Shown here: one piece after another, positions 26,982 through 36,151 of the stretch
Numbering within the stretch: the first letter of the stretch is position 1
How the letters are laid out: each line of letters opens with the position of its first letter
Assembly: GCF_900142765.1 (NCBI RefSeq)
Contig: NZ_FRCB01000007.1
Coordinates: forward strand, 124,001 to 188,000
DNA from: Roseovarius litoreus
GTDB lineage: Bacteria; Pseudomonadota; Alphaproteobacteria; Rhodobacterales; Rhodobacteraceae
Direction: 5' to 3'
Length of the DNA: 64,000 bases
Translations under genes and position numbers: made by a program
Notes under the pieces: generated by a model
Database searches by the model: none
Told to the model about the DNA's origin: nothing
What the model saw: the letters and a program-made list of their open reading frames with translations, nothing else

Positions 26982-27428
26982 TCAGAAGCGCGACAGGATC
27001 ACACCCGCGCCCACCAGACCAGCCGCCAGCACACGGGTGAGGGAAATATCGCGGGCCACCAGCCCGAAAAGCCCCATATGGTCGATCACCAGAGCCGCCA
27101 CGATCTGACCGAGGATCAGAACCGCCGTCAGGGTCAGCACCCCCAGCACCGGCACCGACCAGAGCGTCGCCCAAACCAGAAACGCCCCGAGGATACCGCC
27201 GGTCAGCAAGACGAGCGGGGCTTGCAGCGCATGGGCGAGCCGCGCGCCGTCGCCATAGATCACCGTGATCGCCAGCAACAGAACAAAGCCCACGCCGAAG
27301 GAAATCGTGGCCGCGCCAAGCGTGCTGCCGATCTGGCGTCCAAGGGCGGCATTGATCGGCGATTGCAGCGCGATCGCCGCCCCGGCGACCGCGACGAGGA
27401 TCATGGCAAGGGCAGGGGTCTGGGGCAT
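26982..27428 (-). CDS. DMT family transporter, YdcZ/DUF606 type
   Basis: 148 residues, five hydrophobic segments (for example ALAMILVAVAGAAIALQS, ISFGVGFVLLLAITVIYG, LTLTAVLILGQIVAALVID, VLAAGLVGAGVILSRF). The pattern AAIALQSPINAALGR near the N-terminus and GQIVAALVIDHMGLFG near the C-terminus are typical of DUF606 small membrane proteins, thought to work as transporters in pairs or dimers. Substrate is unknown. It sits between cvpA and purF on the same strand. Confidence 0.85.
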   Translation of the reverse strand: MPQTPALAMILVAVAGAAIALQSPINAALGRQIGSTLGAATISFGVGFVLLLAITVIYGDGARLAHALQAPLVLLTGGILGAFLVWATLWSVPVLGVLTLTAVLILGQIVAALVIDHMGLFGLVARDISLTRVLAAGLVGAGVILSRF

Positions 27429-27463
27429 GATCTGTCCTGTGGGTCTTGCCGCGCCGGGCCGCG

Positions 27464-28075
27464 TTACTCGGTCGGGGCGGGGGCGGTTGTCGAGGTGTCC
27501 GTGGCGGGGGCCGGTGTTGCGGGGGCGTCGCAGGCGCCCACAAGCTCTTCGTATTGCAGGGTGATCCAGCCAAGCGCGCGTTCGGGATTGCCGTCCTCGA
27601 TCTTGCCGGTCATCTGGCTGAACACCCGCGCCGAGCGGCTGTCATCGACGATCGCGATACTTTGGCTCGTGACGACGGTTTCATAGACGAAATAGGCGAT
27701 GGCCACCAGCAGCACGCCGCGCACCACGCCGAAGAGAAAGCCAAGCCCCTGATCCAGCCCGCCAAGCGCCGAGCGTTGCACGAGCGACGAAAACACCGGC
27801 GTGATGAGCGAGGCCGCGATGAGGGCCACGGCAAACACCACCGCGAACGCCCCGATCATCGACAATTCGCAGCTGTCGGCGATGAAATCGCCCACCACAG
27901 GCACTTCCTTGACCAGCGGTTCGACCTGCGGGGCGAACATGAAGGCCAGAATGCCCGCGACGATCCAGCCTGCGATGGCCAGCGACTCGCGGACAATGCC
28001 GCGCGAATAGGCCAGCAAAGCCGACAAGACGATGACCAGCGCCACGACGCCGTCGATGATGGTGAAACCGTCCAT
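27464..28075 (-). CDS. cvpA: CvpA family membrane protein
   Basis: 203 residues from ATG 28075 with GGAAG 5 nt upstream. Starts FTIIDGVVALVIVLSALLAYSRGIVRESLAI, the CvpA signature (first span and SRGxxRE), followed by three further spans and a Pro/Ala/Thr-rich tail (ATPAPATDTSTTAPAPTE). CvpA is an inner-membrane protein required for colicin V production in E. coli; its cellular role is not settled. The radA-cvpA-purF neighbourhood is common in proteobacteria. Confidence 0.9.
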   Translation of the reverse strand: MDGFTIIDGVVALVIVLSALLAYSRGIVRESLAIAGWIVAGILAFMFAPQVEPLVKEVPVVGDFIADSCELSMIGAFAVVFAVALIAASLITPVFSSLVQRSALGGLDQGLGFLFGVVRGVLLVAIAYFVYETVVTSQSIAIVDDSRSARVFSQMTGKIEDGNPERALGWITLQYEELVGACDAPATPAPATDTSTTAPAPTE

Positions 28076-28103
28076 GTATCTTCCGTCCTGTCTTTTGCGG
28101 CAC

Positions 28104-29468
28104 TTACCCTGCGCCGAATACCTCACCCACGAAGGCGGTCAGATCACCCATGCGGGTAAGCGCAAGTCCGCCACTGCCGCCGGGTTTTCCCCCGGATGGC
28201 AGGATTGCAGACGTGAAACCAAGTTTTCGCGCTTCTTTCAACCTGTTTTCCATCTGACCCACCGGGCGCAGCGCGCCCGAGAGGCTGATTTCACCGAAAA
28301 TCACCGTTTCTGCGGGCAGGCTGGTATCCTCGCGTGCGCTCAGCAGGGCGGCGGCGACGGCCAGATCGGCGGCGGGTTCGGAAATCTTGATGCCACCCGC
28401 GACGTTGAGATAGACATCGAGGCCCGCAAAGGGGATGCCGCAGCGCGCCTCGAGCACGGCGAGGATCATCGCCAGCCGCCCGCCATCCCAGCCCACGACC
28501 GCGCGGCGGGGTTGCGAATGCGGGGTGGGGGCCACCAGCGCCTGCATCTCGACCAGCACGGGGCGGGTGCCCTCGATCCCGGCAAAGACCACCGAGCCGG
28601 GGGCCGGATCGCCGCGCCCCGACAGGAACAGCTCGGAGGGGTTGGCCACCTCGGCCAGCCCGCCACCCGTCATCTCGAACACCCCGATCTCGTCGGCGGG
28701 GCCGAAGCGGTTCTTGACGCTGCGCAGGATGCGGAACTGGTGGCCGCGTTCGCCTTCGAAATAGAGCACCGTGTCGACCATATGCTCGACCACGCGGGGG
28801 CCTGCGATCTGGCCTTCCTTTGTGACATGGCCCACCAGCACCACCGACGCGCCCTTGCGCTTGGCGAAGCTGGTCAGCTCATGGGCCGCCGCGCGCACCT
28901 GAGACACGCTGCCGGGGGCGCTGTCGACGTGATCGGCCCAGACCGTCTGGATCGAGTCGATGATCACGAGGTCCGGCGCCTCGGCCTCGAGCGTGGTCAG
29001 GATGTCGCGCAACGAGGTGGCCGCGGCCAGCTTGACCGGCGCCTCGGCCAGACCCAGCCGCCCCGCCCGCATCCGCACCTGGGCGCTGGCCTCTTCGCCC
29101 GAGACATAGATCGTCTTGAGCCCTGCCTGCGCAAAGCGCGCGGCGGCCTGCAAGAGCAGCGTGGATTTGCCGATGCCGGGATCGCCGCCCACAAGGATCG
29201 CACTGGCCGGCACCAGCCCGCCCCCCAGAACGCGGTCCAGCTCTCCCAGCCCCGAGACGGTGCGGGGTGGCGGCGCCTCTTCCGACGAAAGATCGCTCAG
29301 GGTGATCGGCGTGCCGCGCTTGGCGCCAAGCGACTTCGAGGCCGGGCCGGTGGACAGCGGCGCCTCTTCCGCGATGCAGTTCCATTCGCCGCAGGCATCG
29401 CAGCGCCCCGACCACTTGGAAAAGGACGCGCCGCAAGCCGTGCAGGAAAAGGAGGTTGTTTTCGCCAT
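28104..29468 (-). CDS. radA: DNA repair protein RadA
   Basis: 454 residues from ATG 29468 (MAKTTSFSC). An N-terminal zinc finger (CTACG at about 9-13 and CDACGEWNC) is followed by the RecA-like ATPase: Walker A GGDPGIGKSTLLLQ (about 93-106), Walker B LVIIDSIQTVW, the RadA-specific KNRFGPADEIG motif, and a C-terminal Lon-like domain (YLNVAGGIKISEPAADLAVAAAL). RadA promotes branch migration in recombination. It precedes cvpA by 28 bp. Confidence 0.95.
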   Translation of the reverse strand: MAKTTSFSCTACGASFSKWSGRCDACGEWNCIAEEAPLSTGPASKSLGAKRGTPITLSDLSSEEAPPPRTVSGLGELDRVLGGGLVPASAILVGGDPGIGKSTLLLQAAARFAQAGLKTIYVSGEEASAQVRMRAGRLGLAEAPVKLAAATSLRDILTTLEAEAPDLVIIDSIQTVWADHVDSAPGSVSQVRAAAHELTSFAKRKGASVVLVGHVTKEGQIAGPRVVEHMVDTVLYFEGERGHQFRILRSVKNRFGPADEIGVFEMTGGGLAEVANPSELFLSGRGDPAPGSVVFAGIEGTRPVLVEMQALVAPTPHSQPRRAVVGWDGGRLAMILAVLEARCGIPFAGLDVYLNVAGGIKISEPAADLAVAAALLSAREDTSLPAETVIFGEISLSGALRPVGQMENRLKEARKLGFTSAILPSGGKPGGSGGLALTRMGDLTAFVGEVFGAG

Positions 29469-29519
29469 GGATCCGTCATGCCCCAAGGGGCAGGGGCCGT
29501 CAAACCCCTATTGCAGCGG

Positions 29520-30284
29520 CTATTCGGCGGCCTTCTTGGCGATATCCACGATCCTGCCATCGGGACCCACGGTATCCTCGAGCCCCATTTCGGGCAGGAT
29601 GGCATGCAGCTCGTCGCGCAGGCGGGTCAACTGGCTGACCGCGACGCTTTCCTCCAGCTCGACCTGATGCGCCCAGTGCTTCAATTCGCGGCAGGTCTGT
29701 TTGGCCTGCTCGAGCCTTGCATTGAACGCCTCGACCTCTTGCTGGCGTTGGGTCAGGAAGGCGCGGGCGCGCGCCACGCGGTCGTCGGAATAGACCTCGG
29801 CCAGCTCGCGGCTGATATGCGACATCTGGGCCGCCACCTCGAGCAGGGCGGGTTCCAGCGCGCCCAGATCTGGATGATCGCGCAGATAGGCGAGCCGTTC
29901 GCGCACGGCGTCGAACTCGGAGCTGAGCTGAAACAGTCCTTCGCGGTCGGCGGCATGGGCCATGGCATAGGCGCGGGCCACATCGCGCATCCCGATCTCG
30001 AATCGCCGGTGCGAGCTTTCCAGCCGCAGGATGCGCCAGTTGGAGGGCAGGTAGACACAGAGCAGCACCGCCAGCCCGGTGACGGCGATCTGCGCCACGC
30101 GCCCGGCCTGATCGTAAGGCGTGCCGCCGATATGGACGGTGAATTCCAGCCAGGGCGCATGGCCCAATGCGGCCAGAACTGTGAGCGTTGCAAGTGTCAG
30201 CGCAGCGATGACAAACACGACCATCGCAAGCCGCTGCAGCAGGGTCTGAGTCAAAATGAAAAACGTATGCAACCGATCAAACAT
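29520..30284 (-). CDS. Membrane protein of unknown function with coiled coil
   Basis: 254 residues; GGGGGGAAAGG lies just before ATG 30284. Two transmembrane segments (about 16-40, MVVFVIAALTLATLTVLAAL; about 64-84, AQIAVTGLAVLLCVYLPS) are followed by about 165 residues of charged helix, probably coiled coil (REGLFQLSSEFDAVRERLAYL, FLTQRQQEVEAFNARLEQAK). It is upstream of radA on the same strand with a 51-bp gap. TTGACG (30341-30346) and TTATAG (30316-30321) could form a promoter but the spacing is 19 nt. I do not recognise the family. Confidence 0.65.
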   Translation of the reverse strand: MFDRLHTFFILTQTLLQRLAMVVFVIAALTLATLTVLAALGHAPWLEFTVHIGGTPYDQAGRVAQIAVTGLAVLLCVYLPSNWRILRLESSHRRFEIGMRDVARAYAMAHAADREGLFQLSSEFDAVRERLAYLRDHPDLGALEPALLEVAAQMSHISRELAEVYSDDRVARARAFLTQRQQEVEAFNARLEQAKQTCRELKHWAHQVELEESVAVSQLTRLRDELHAILPEMGLEDTVGPDGRIVDIAKKAAE

Positions 30285-30428
30285 GACCTTTCCCCCCAGA
30301 AAGACATGCTTTTATCTATAAGCGGGTTTTTGCTGAATGTCGTCAACTTTCGGGCGAGCCTGCGGCTGAACAGGCGGGAATGACGCAGATGTTGCGCTTG
30401 CGCCGCGCCCCGCGCGCGACAGCCCGTG

Positions 30429-30902
30429 TCAGGTGACCCGCGTCGCGCCCGGCCTGTCTGTCCGCCAGCCGATGATGAGCGAGGCGATGACGCAGCCCGA
30501 AAAGAGATAAAGCCCCCAGGCCGTCTCGATCCGGGCCAGCCCGATGCCCTTGACCACGGTGATATAGAGCGCGATCAGGAAGATATCCGCCATCGCCAGC
30601 TTGCCCATGACCTGCAGCGCCGCCAGCCCCCGGCGCGGCATGCGCCCGAAATGCACGAGCGCCAGACCCAGCGTCTTGACGTAAGGCGCCACCAGCGCAA
30701 AGAGCGTGACCACAGCCGCCAGCGCCATATCGGTCTGCCACAGGCTGCGCAGGCCCGACAGGACACTGATTTCCGACAGGCCGAACAGCGGCAGGTCCAG
30801 CCCCGCGCGCATCAGGGGGGCGGCCCATGCCACGGGATAGGCGATCAGCAGGGCAAGATTGACGGCTTTGAGCATGAGTCCGGCGCGGGGCTCGGCGCTC
30901 AC
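30429..30902 (-). CDS. PqiA-like (paraquat-inducible protein A family) membrane protein
   Basis: 157 residues from GTG 30902, whose GTGA overlaps the stop of the ABC gene; ATG 30875 is an alternative. Four hydrophobic segments (LALLIAYPVAWAAPLM, ALAAVVTLFALVAPYVKTLGLAL, MADIFLIALYITVVKGIG, YLFSGCVIASLIIGWRTD). PFLxL-like and MADIFLIALYITVVK motifs fit one PqiA domain (the E. coli protein has two), without the Cys-rich segment. PqiA partners with MCE lipid-transport proteins in the envelope. Here it is coupled to mlaF/mlaE-like genes, so a lipid-transport role is likely, but no MCE-domain gene is present. Confidence 0.75.
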   Translation of the reverse strand: MSAEPRAGLMLKAVNLALLIAYPVAWAAPLMRAGLDLPLFGLSEISVLSGLRSLWQTDMALAAVVTLFALVAPYVKTLGLALVHFGRMPRRGLAALQVMGKLAMADIFLIALYITVVKGIGLARIETAWGLYLFSGCVIASLIIGWRTDRPGATRVT

Positions 30903-31645
30903 CGGACCGCCGCGATCGGGCCGGTGGCGCGGCCGTGGATGAACTGATCCAGATAGGGATCGCCGCTGTCGTCCATCTCGGATACCGGGCCGGTCCATTT
31001 GATCACCCCGTCATGCAGCATCGCCACATTGTCGGCGATGGCCCGCACCGAGGTCATGTCATGGGTGATGGTCATGGCGGTGGCGCCCATCTCGGTCACG
31101 ATCTCGCGAATGAGGTCGTTGATGACGCCGGACATGATCGGGTCGAGCCCGGTGGTCGGCTCGTCGAAGAAGATGATCTCGGGCTCGGCGCAGATCGCGC
31201 GGGCCAGCCCCACGCGCTTTTGCATGCCCCCCGACAGCTCGGCCGGGAACTTGTCGGCCTGTTCGGGCGTCAGCCCCACGCGGCGCAGTTTCTCGATGGC
31301 GATCTCGCGGGCCTCGGCCCGTGGCCGCTTGAGCGAGCCGCGCAGCAGGCGGAAGGCCACGTTTTGCCAGACAGGCAGCGAATCGAACAGCGCGCCGCCT
31401 TGGAACAGCATCCCGAAGCGCGCAAGGAACGCATCGCGGTCGGCGCGTGTCACGTCCTGACCATCCAGAAGGATCTGCCCGCTGTCATGCCGGATCAGGC
31501 CGAGCACGCATTTCAGCGCCACGGATTTGCCGGTGCCCGAGCCGCCGATGATGACCATGGACGTGCCCGACGGAATGGTCAGGTCGACCCCCCGCAACAC
31601 CTGGTTGGACCCGAAGGCCTTGTGAACGTCCCTAAGCTCGATCAT
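30899..31645 (-). CDS. mlaF: ABC transporter ATP-binding protein, MlaF-like
   Basis: 248 residues. Walker A GGSGTGKSVALKCVLGL (about 37-53), signature LSGGMQKRVGLARAI, Walker B IIFFDEPTTGLDPIMSGVINDLI and switch His in MTITHDMTSVRAIAD. LSGGMxKRxxxARA and the DPIMSG sequence mark the MlaF/Ttg2A subfamily that powers phospholipid movement between envelope membranes. It is joined by 4-nt overlaps to mlaE (upstream) and the PqiA gene (downstream). Confidence 0.88.
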   Translation of the reverse strand: MIELRDVHKAFGSNQVLRGVDLTIPSGTSMVIIGGSGTGKSVALKCVLGLIRHDSGQILLDGQDVTRADRDAFLARFGMLFQGGALFDSLPVWQNVAFRLLRGSLKRPRAEAREIAIEKLRRVGLTPEQADKFPAELSGGMQKRVGLARAICAEPEIIFFDEPTTGLDPIMSGVINDLIREIVTEMGATAMTITHDMTSVRAIADNVAMLHDGVIKWTGPVSEMDDSGDPYLDQFIHGRATGPIAAVR

Positions 31646-32427
31646 GCGGAAAAGAACAGCTCCGTCAGGATATAGTTGGATGCCAGGATCAGCACCGAGG
31701 CCGCGACCACCGCCGCCTTGGTGGCGCGCCCCACGCCTTGGGCGCCGCGGCCCGAATTCATGCCGTAATAGCAGCCCATCAGCGCCACGATGAAGCCGAA
31801 GACGGCGCCCTTGATCATGCCCGACACGACATCCCATGTCTCGAGAAAATCCATCGTGTTGTGCAGATAGGTGCCGGCCCCGAAATCGAGCCGCCCCACG
31901 CCCACCAGAAACCCGCCCATGATCCCGATCACATCGCCCACACCCACCAGCAGCGGCACCGCCAGGGTGGCGGCCAGAACGCGCGGCAGCGTGAGGTATT
32001 TCATCGGGTTGGTCGAGAGCGTGGTGAGCGCATCGATCTGTTCGGTGACTTTCATCGTGCCGATCTCGGCGGCGATGGACGAGGCCACGCGCGCCGCCAC
32101 CATCAGCCCGCCGAGGACCGGGCCAAGCTCGCGCGTGAGGCCGATCGCCACGATCGAGGGCACCACCGTTTCGGCGTTGAACCGGGCGCCGCCCGCATAG
32201 ATCTGCAGCGCCAGCGCGCCGCCGGTGAACAGTGCGGTCATGCCCACCACGGGCAGCGACAGCCAGCCGATCTGCACCAGCGCATGGCCGAATTCACGCG
32301 CATAAAAGGGCGGGCGCATCAGATGCGTCACCGTCTCAAGCGCAAAGAGCGTGACACGCCCCACAGCGGCCAGCATCGCCAGCACCTGCGCGCCCAGGCG
32401 CCCCAGAAGCGAGAGGATCAGCCTCAT
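31642..32427 (-). CDS. mlaE: MlaE family ABC transporter permease
   Basis: 261 residues with five to six membrane spans. Family motifs: [30 protein letters not shown] (coupling segment), [35 protein letters not shown] and [17 protein letters not shown]. This is the permease of the MlaFEDB-type retrograde phospholipid transporter. Start ATG 32427 overlaps the alr stop by 4 nt. The missing mlaD (MCE), mlaC and mlaB genes must be elsewhere if the system is complete. Confidence 0.9.
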   Translation of the reverse strand: MRLILSLLGRLGAQVLAMLAAVGRVTLFALETVTHLMRPPFYAREFGHALVQIGWLSLPVVGMTALFTGGALALQIYAGGARFNAETVVPSIVAIGLTRELGPVLGGLMVAARVASSIAAEIGTMKVTEQIDALTTLSTNPMKYLTLPRVLAATLAVPLLVGVGDVIGIMGGFLVGVGRLDFGAGTYLHNTMDFLETWDVVSGMIKGAVFGFIVALMGCYYGMNSGRGAQGVGRATKAAVVAASVLILASNYILTELFFSA

Positions 32428-33464
32428 GCGCCGCCCACATAGCGCCGCGCATAGCGCGCGCCCAGAGAGGTCAGGATTTCATAGCCGATGGTGCCGGCAT
32501 TGTCGGCCAGATCATCCACCGTTTGCGTCGGCCCCAGAAGCTGCAGGTGCTCGGGATCATGGCCCAGATCGGTGATGTCCACGCCGATCAGGTCCATCGA
32601 GATACGCCCCGCAATCGGGCAGGGCACGCCATCGGCCAGCACATGGCTGCGCGGCCCCATGGCGCGGATGATCCCGTCGGCATAGCCCGCGCCGATCGTG
32701 GCGATACGGGTGGGGCGCGTGGCGGTGAAGCTGTTGGCATAGCCCACGGTTTCCCCGGGCGTCAGATCGCGGCACTGGATCACCGGGATATCCAGCGTAA
32801 CCACCGCGCGCGCGCCCTCGAAGGGGCGGCCACCATAAAGCCCGATGCCGGGGCGCGTCAGATCGAAATGATACTCCGGCCCCATCAATATCCCGCCCGT
32901 ATTGGCCAGGCACAAAGGGGCCGTGACGCCCTCGGTCATCTCGCGGAATGCCTGCAATTGCTGGAGGTTCATCGGATGATCCGGCTCGTCGGCGCAGGCC
33001 AGATGGCTCATCACGAGGGTGGGGGACTGGTCAAGCGCCACATCGCGCACCGCCGCCCATTCCGAAGGCTCCATGCCGAGACGGTTCATCCCGCTGTCGA
33101 GCTGCACCCCGAACGGATGGCCCGGCAGCGCCTCGGCGTGGCGGATCATCTGATCGACCGAATTGAGCATCGGCACCAGCCCCGCGCCGCCGATCAGCTC
33201 GGCATCGCCCGCCATATGCCCGGAAAACACGTTGATCGCCACATCCGGCCCCAGCACCTTGCGCAGGGCGGCGCCTTCCTCGGCCACGGCCACGAAGAAA
33301 CTCCGCGCGCCCGCCGCGGCCAGAACAGGGGCCACGCGGCCGGCGTCCAGCCCATAGGCGTCAGCCTTGACCACCGCCGCGGTCTGCGATGTGCCAAGCG
33401 CGTCAAGCGCGCGCCAGTTGGCGCGGATCGCGTCGAGATCGATCGTGAGGAGTGCTGTGCTCAT
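32424..33464 (-). CDS. alr: Alanine racemase
   Basis: 346 residues from ATG 33464. The PLP lysine is in [11 protein letters not shown] (about 31-41), the C-terminal catalytic Tyr is in [24 protein letters not shown], and [20 protein letters not shown] is the usual late motif. It converts L- to D-alanine for peptidoglycan. It starts the alr-mlaE-mlaF-pqiA unit (all 4-nt overlaps). dnaB lies upstream on the same strand, with repeat copy D in the gap. No good ribosome site is visible before ATG 33464. Confidence 0.95.
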   Translation of the reverse strand: MSTALLTIDLDAIRANWRALDALGTSQTAAVVKADAYGLDAGRVAPVLAAAGARSFFVAVAEEGAALRKVLGPDVAINVFSGHMAGDAELIGGAGLVPMLNSVDQMIRHAEALPGHPFGVQLDSGMNRLGMEPSEWAAVRDVALDQSPTLVMSHLACADEPDHPMNLQQLQAFREMTEGVTAPLCLANTGGILMGPEYHFDLTRPGIGLYGGRPFEGARAVVTLDIPVIQCRDLTPGETVGYANSFTATRPTRIATIGAGYADGIIRAMGPRSHVLADGVPCPIAGRISMDLIGVDITDLGHDPEHLQLLGPTQTVDDLADNAGTIGYEILTSLGARYARRYVGGA

Positions 33465-33555
33465 GCTACCGGGTTTTGACACAGGACGAGGCGGGGTCAA
33501 GTGGCAAAGGGGCCACGGGTCGGGCAGGTGCGGCGCGACCCTGGCGGGACGGGCA

Positions 33556-33631
33556 GGGGGCCAGCCCCCGTCGTTGAAATCCGGATAGGGGATTTCAACG
33601 ACTCCCCCGGGATATTTCAGGCCAGAAGAAA
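33556..33631 (-). repeat. Dispersed intergenic repeat family 1, copy D (long form with palindromic insert)
   Basis: Minus-strand reading: TTTCTTCTGGCCTGAAATA, TCCCGGGGGA, then an insert with 13-bp arms GTCGTTGAAATCC / GGATTTCAACGAC (33590-33602 and 33570-33582) around 7 nt, then GGGGGCTGGCCCCC. It lies between dnaB and alr. The insert sits at the same place as in copy F, between the CCCGGGGG and GGGGGCTGG blocks. Confidence 0.88.
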
Positions 33632-33643
33632 GCGCCGTGACGA

Positions 33644-35137
33644 TCAGAATTCGCTGTCGCCGCCCTGCTGCCAGGGTTTGACCAGGTTGCCGAAGCGCGT
33701 GAACTGGCCCTCGAAGCTGAGCTCGACCGAGCCGATCGGGCCGTGACGCTGCTTGCCGATGATGACCTCGGCCTTGCCATGCAGCCGCTCCATGCGCTCC
33801 TGCCAGGCGGCGATTTCATCGAGCCGGTCATCCGAGGGTTTTTCGCGTTCGGCGTAATATTCCTCGCGGAAGACGAACATCACCACATCCGCATCCTGTT
33901 CGATCGAGCCGGATTCGCGCAGGTCGCTGAGCTGGGGGCGCTTGTCCTCGCGCGATTCGACCTGGCGCGACAGCTGGCTGAGGGCGATCACGGGGATGTC
34001 GAGCTCCTTGGCGATGGCCTTGAGACCCTGGGTGATCTCGCTCACCTCGTTGACGCGGCTGTCCTTGGCCGAGGCCGGGCGCACCAGCTGCAGGTAGTCC
34101 ACCATCAGCACATCGAGCCCGTGGGTGCGCTTGAGGCGGCGGGCGCGGGCGGCCAGCTGGCTGATCGGCAGGGCGGCGGTGTCGTCGATATAGAGCGGGC
34201 AGGATTCCAGCGATTTGGCGGCATCGACGAAGCGGCGGAATTCCTGTTCGGTCATGTCGCCGCGGCGGATCTGTTCGGAGGGCACCTCGGCGGCCTCGGA
34301 GAGGATCCGGGCGGCCAGCTGTTCGGCGCTCATCTCGAGGCTGTAAAAGCCCACCACGCCGCCTTCGATCGTGCCTTCGGTGCCGTCGGGACGGATGCCG
34401 CGCTTGTAGGCCTTGGCGATGTTGAAGGCGATGTTGGTGGCCAGCGAGGTCTTGCCCATCGAGGGACGCCCGGCGAGAATCAGCAGGTCGGATTTGTGCA
34501 GACCGCCCAGCTTGCGGTCCATGTCGATCAGCCCGGTCGAGATGCCCGCCAGCCCGCCATCGCGCTGATAGGCGGCGTTGGCAACATTAACAGCGTCGGT
34601 TACCGCCTTGAGAAAGCTTTGAAATCCGCTTTCGGTCTGACCCTGTTCCGACAGCTGGTAGAGCTTCTGTTCGGCCTCGACAATCTGGTCGCGCGGTTCG
34701 CTTTCGACATCGGCGCGCGCCGCCTTGCCGGCGATTTCCTGGCCCAAAGCGATCAATTCGCGGCGCACCGCCATGTCATGGATCATCTGCGCGTAGTCGC
34801 GCACCGCAAAGGCGCTGATCGCGGCGCCCGCAAGGCGCGCGAGATAAGCCGGGCCGCCCAGTTCCTTGAGCCCTTCGTCATCCTCGAGAAAGGCGCGCAG
34901 CGTCACCGGAGAGGCCAGATTGCCCTTGGAGATCCGCGCCACCGCGGTCTCGTAGATGCGCTGATGCACGGGATCGTAGAAATGCTGCGGCTTGATGATC
35001 GAGGCAACGCGGTCATAGACCTCGTTATTGGTCAGCAGCGCGCCCAGCAATTGCTGTTCGGCCTCGATCGAATGCGGCATCGTCTCCGCGTCGTCGATCC
35101 GGGCGCCTGTGGCGTTGAACCGTGTGACCTCGTTCAT
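33644..35137 (-). CDS. dnaB: Replicative DNA helicase DnaB
   Basis: 497 residues from ATG 35137, preceded by GGGGGAGAG. The N-terminal DnaG-binding domain (about 20-130; [23 protein letters not shown]) and linker lead into the RecA-like helicase domain: Walker [19 protein letters not shown] (about 221-238), [23 protein letters not shown] (Walker B), [11 protein letters not shown], and [23 protein letters not shown]. It unwinds DNA at the replication fork. Its 5' leader contains DnaA-box-like sites. Confidence 0.97.
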   Translation of the reverse strand: MNEVTRFNATGARIDDAETMPHSIEAEQQLLGALLTNNEVYDRVASIIKPQHFYDPVHQRIYETAVARISKGNLASPVTLRAFLEDDEGLKELGGPAYLARLAGAAISAFAVRDYAQMIHDMAVRRELIALGQEIAGKAARADVESEPRDQIVEAEQKLYQLSEQGQTESGFQSFLKAVTDAVNVANAAYQRDGGLAGISTGLIDMDRKLGGLHKSDLLILAGRPSMGKTSLATNIAFNIAKAYKRGIRPDGTEGTIEGGVVGFYSLEMSAEQLAARILSEAAEVPSEQIRRGDMTEQEFRRFVDAAKSLESCPLYIDDTAALPISQLAARARRLKRTHGLDVLMVDYLQLVRPASAKDSRVNEVSEITQGLKAIAKELDIPVIALSQLSRQVESREDKRPQLSDLRESGSIEQDADVVMFVFREEYYAEREKPSDDRLDEIAAWQERMERLHGKAEVIIGKQRHGPIGSVELSFEGQFTRFGNLVKPWQQGGDSEF

Positions 35138-35207
35138 GCTCTCCCCCGATTTTGCTGTCCGACGGTCATAAACCCGGTGCGGGCGTGCCGGCAACGTGGA
35201 ACAAAGC

Positions 35208-35271
35208 TGTGGATAGCTTGTGGATATCCTGGTGACGCATCATATTGCCGTGTCAGGGGGCTTGGCGTCAA
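35208..35271 (-). promoter_or_regulatory. dnaB promoter with two DnaA-box-like sites in the leader
   Basis: On the minus strand TTGACG (35266-35271) and CAATAT (35242-35247) are 18 nt apart. Just downstream, TGTGGATAG (35208-35216) and TGTGGATAT (35219-35227) each match 8 of 9 bases of the DnaA box (TGTGGATAA), in the same orientation and 11 bp apart start to start. They would fall at about +8 to +27. The rest of 35138-35395 has no gene. Confidence 0.5.
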
Positions 35272-35395
35272 TATGTTGTGTGGCGCAGCCAGCGGATCGG
35301 CGCCAGCGTGACAGATAGGACGCAGCCGGGCGTTTTTTGCGCCCCGACGCGCGGTCAGCGGCGCATCGCCGCCGCGTGACCTGAGCCGATTCGCC

Positions 35396-36070
35396 TCAGC
35401 GGCGCGCCTCCTGCCAGGCGCGCGGATCGCCCAGGAACGCCTCGACCGCCGACAGGGTCGCCGCATCGAACGCGCCTTGCGCGCGCGCTTCGGCCAGCAC
35501 ATCCCACCATGTGCACAGGTGGTGCAGCGCCACGCCATGATCGGCAAGGGTCTTTTCGGTGTCGGGGAAGATCCCGTAATAGAAGATCACCGCCGTATGC
35601 CCGCAGCTTGCACCGGTCTCGCGGATCGCATCCACGAAGCTCAGTTTCGAGCCCCCATCGGTGGTCAGATCCTCGACCAGAAGCACCCGGTCGCCTTCGG
35701 TCATCACGCCCTCGATCCGGGCGTTGCGCCCATACCCTTTGGGCTTCTTGCGCACATAGCTCATCGGCAGCGCCATGCGCTCGGCCACCAGCGCGGCAAA
35801 GGGAATGCCCGCCGTCTCGCCGCCGGCGATATTGTCGAACGCCTCGAGCCCCGCATCGCGCATCACCGTGACGGTCAGGAAATCCATCAGCGTGGCACGG
35901 ATGCGCGGATAGGAGATCAGCTTGCGGCAATCGATATAGGTGGGCGAGGGCAGCCCCGAGGCCAGCGTGAACGGCTCGTCGGCGTTGAAATGCACCGCGC
36001 CGATTTCCAGCAGCATGCGGGCGGTCAGGCGGGCGATCTCTTCGCGCGGGGGGTAGGCGGTGGGGATCAT
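35396..36070 (-). CDS. pyrE: Orotate phosphoribosyltransferase
   Basis: 224 residues. The PRPP-binding loop is [21 protein letters not shown] (about 123-143); [19 protein letters not shown] and [17 protein letters not shown] carry the orotate and phosphate contacts. It joins orotate to PRPP to give OMP in pyrimidine synthesis. pyrC lies directly upstream on the same strand with an 81-bp gap that contains a short TCTGT-rich tandem run (36117-36138), so the two are probably one operon. Confidence 0.95.
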   Translation of the reverse strand: MIPTAYPPREEIARLTARMLLEIGAVHFNADEPFTLASGLPSPTYIDCRKLISYPRIRATLMDFLTVTVMRDAGLEAFDNIAGGETAGIPFAALVAERMALPMSYVRKKPKGYGRNARIEGVMTEGDRVLLVEDLTTDGGSKLSFVDAIRETGASCGHTAVIFYYGIFPDTEKTLADHGVALHHLCTWWDVLAEARAQGAFDAATLSAVEAFLGDPRAWQEARR

Positions 36071-36151
36071 GCGGGATCTGCTCCTGTTGTCTGCGTCAGT
36101 GTCGGGGGCCGTACCCGTGTCTGTATCTGTGTCTGTGCGATGGTTCGCGGC

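Noticed and set aside
26918..27040. 40-codon frame with excellent ribosome site (MSRNSVSRVFRETLLRSV...)
   Set aside because: The second half overlaps the DMT gene and reads as its shadow; without conservation data it is not called, but noted under the purF upstream repeats.
36117..36138. Tandem TCTGT-type run between pyrC and pyrE
   Set aside because: Too short (about three units) to treat as a repeat locus; mentioned in the pyrE entry only.
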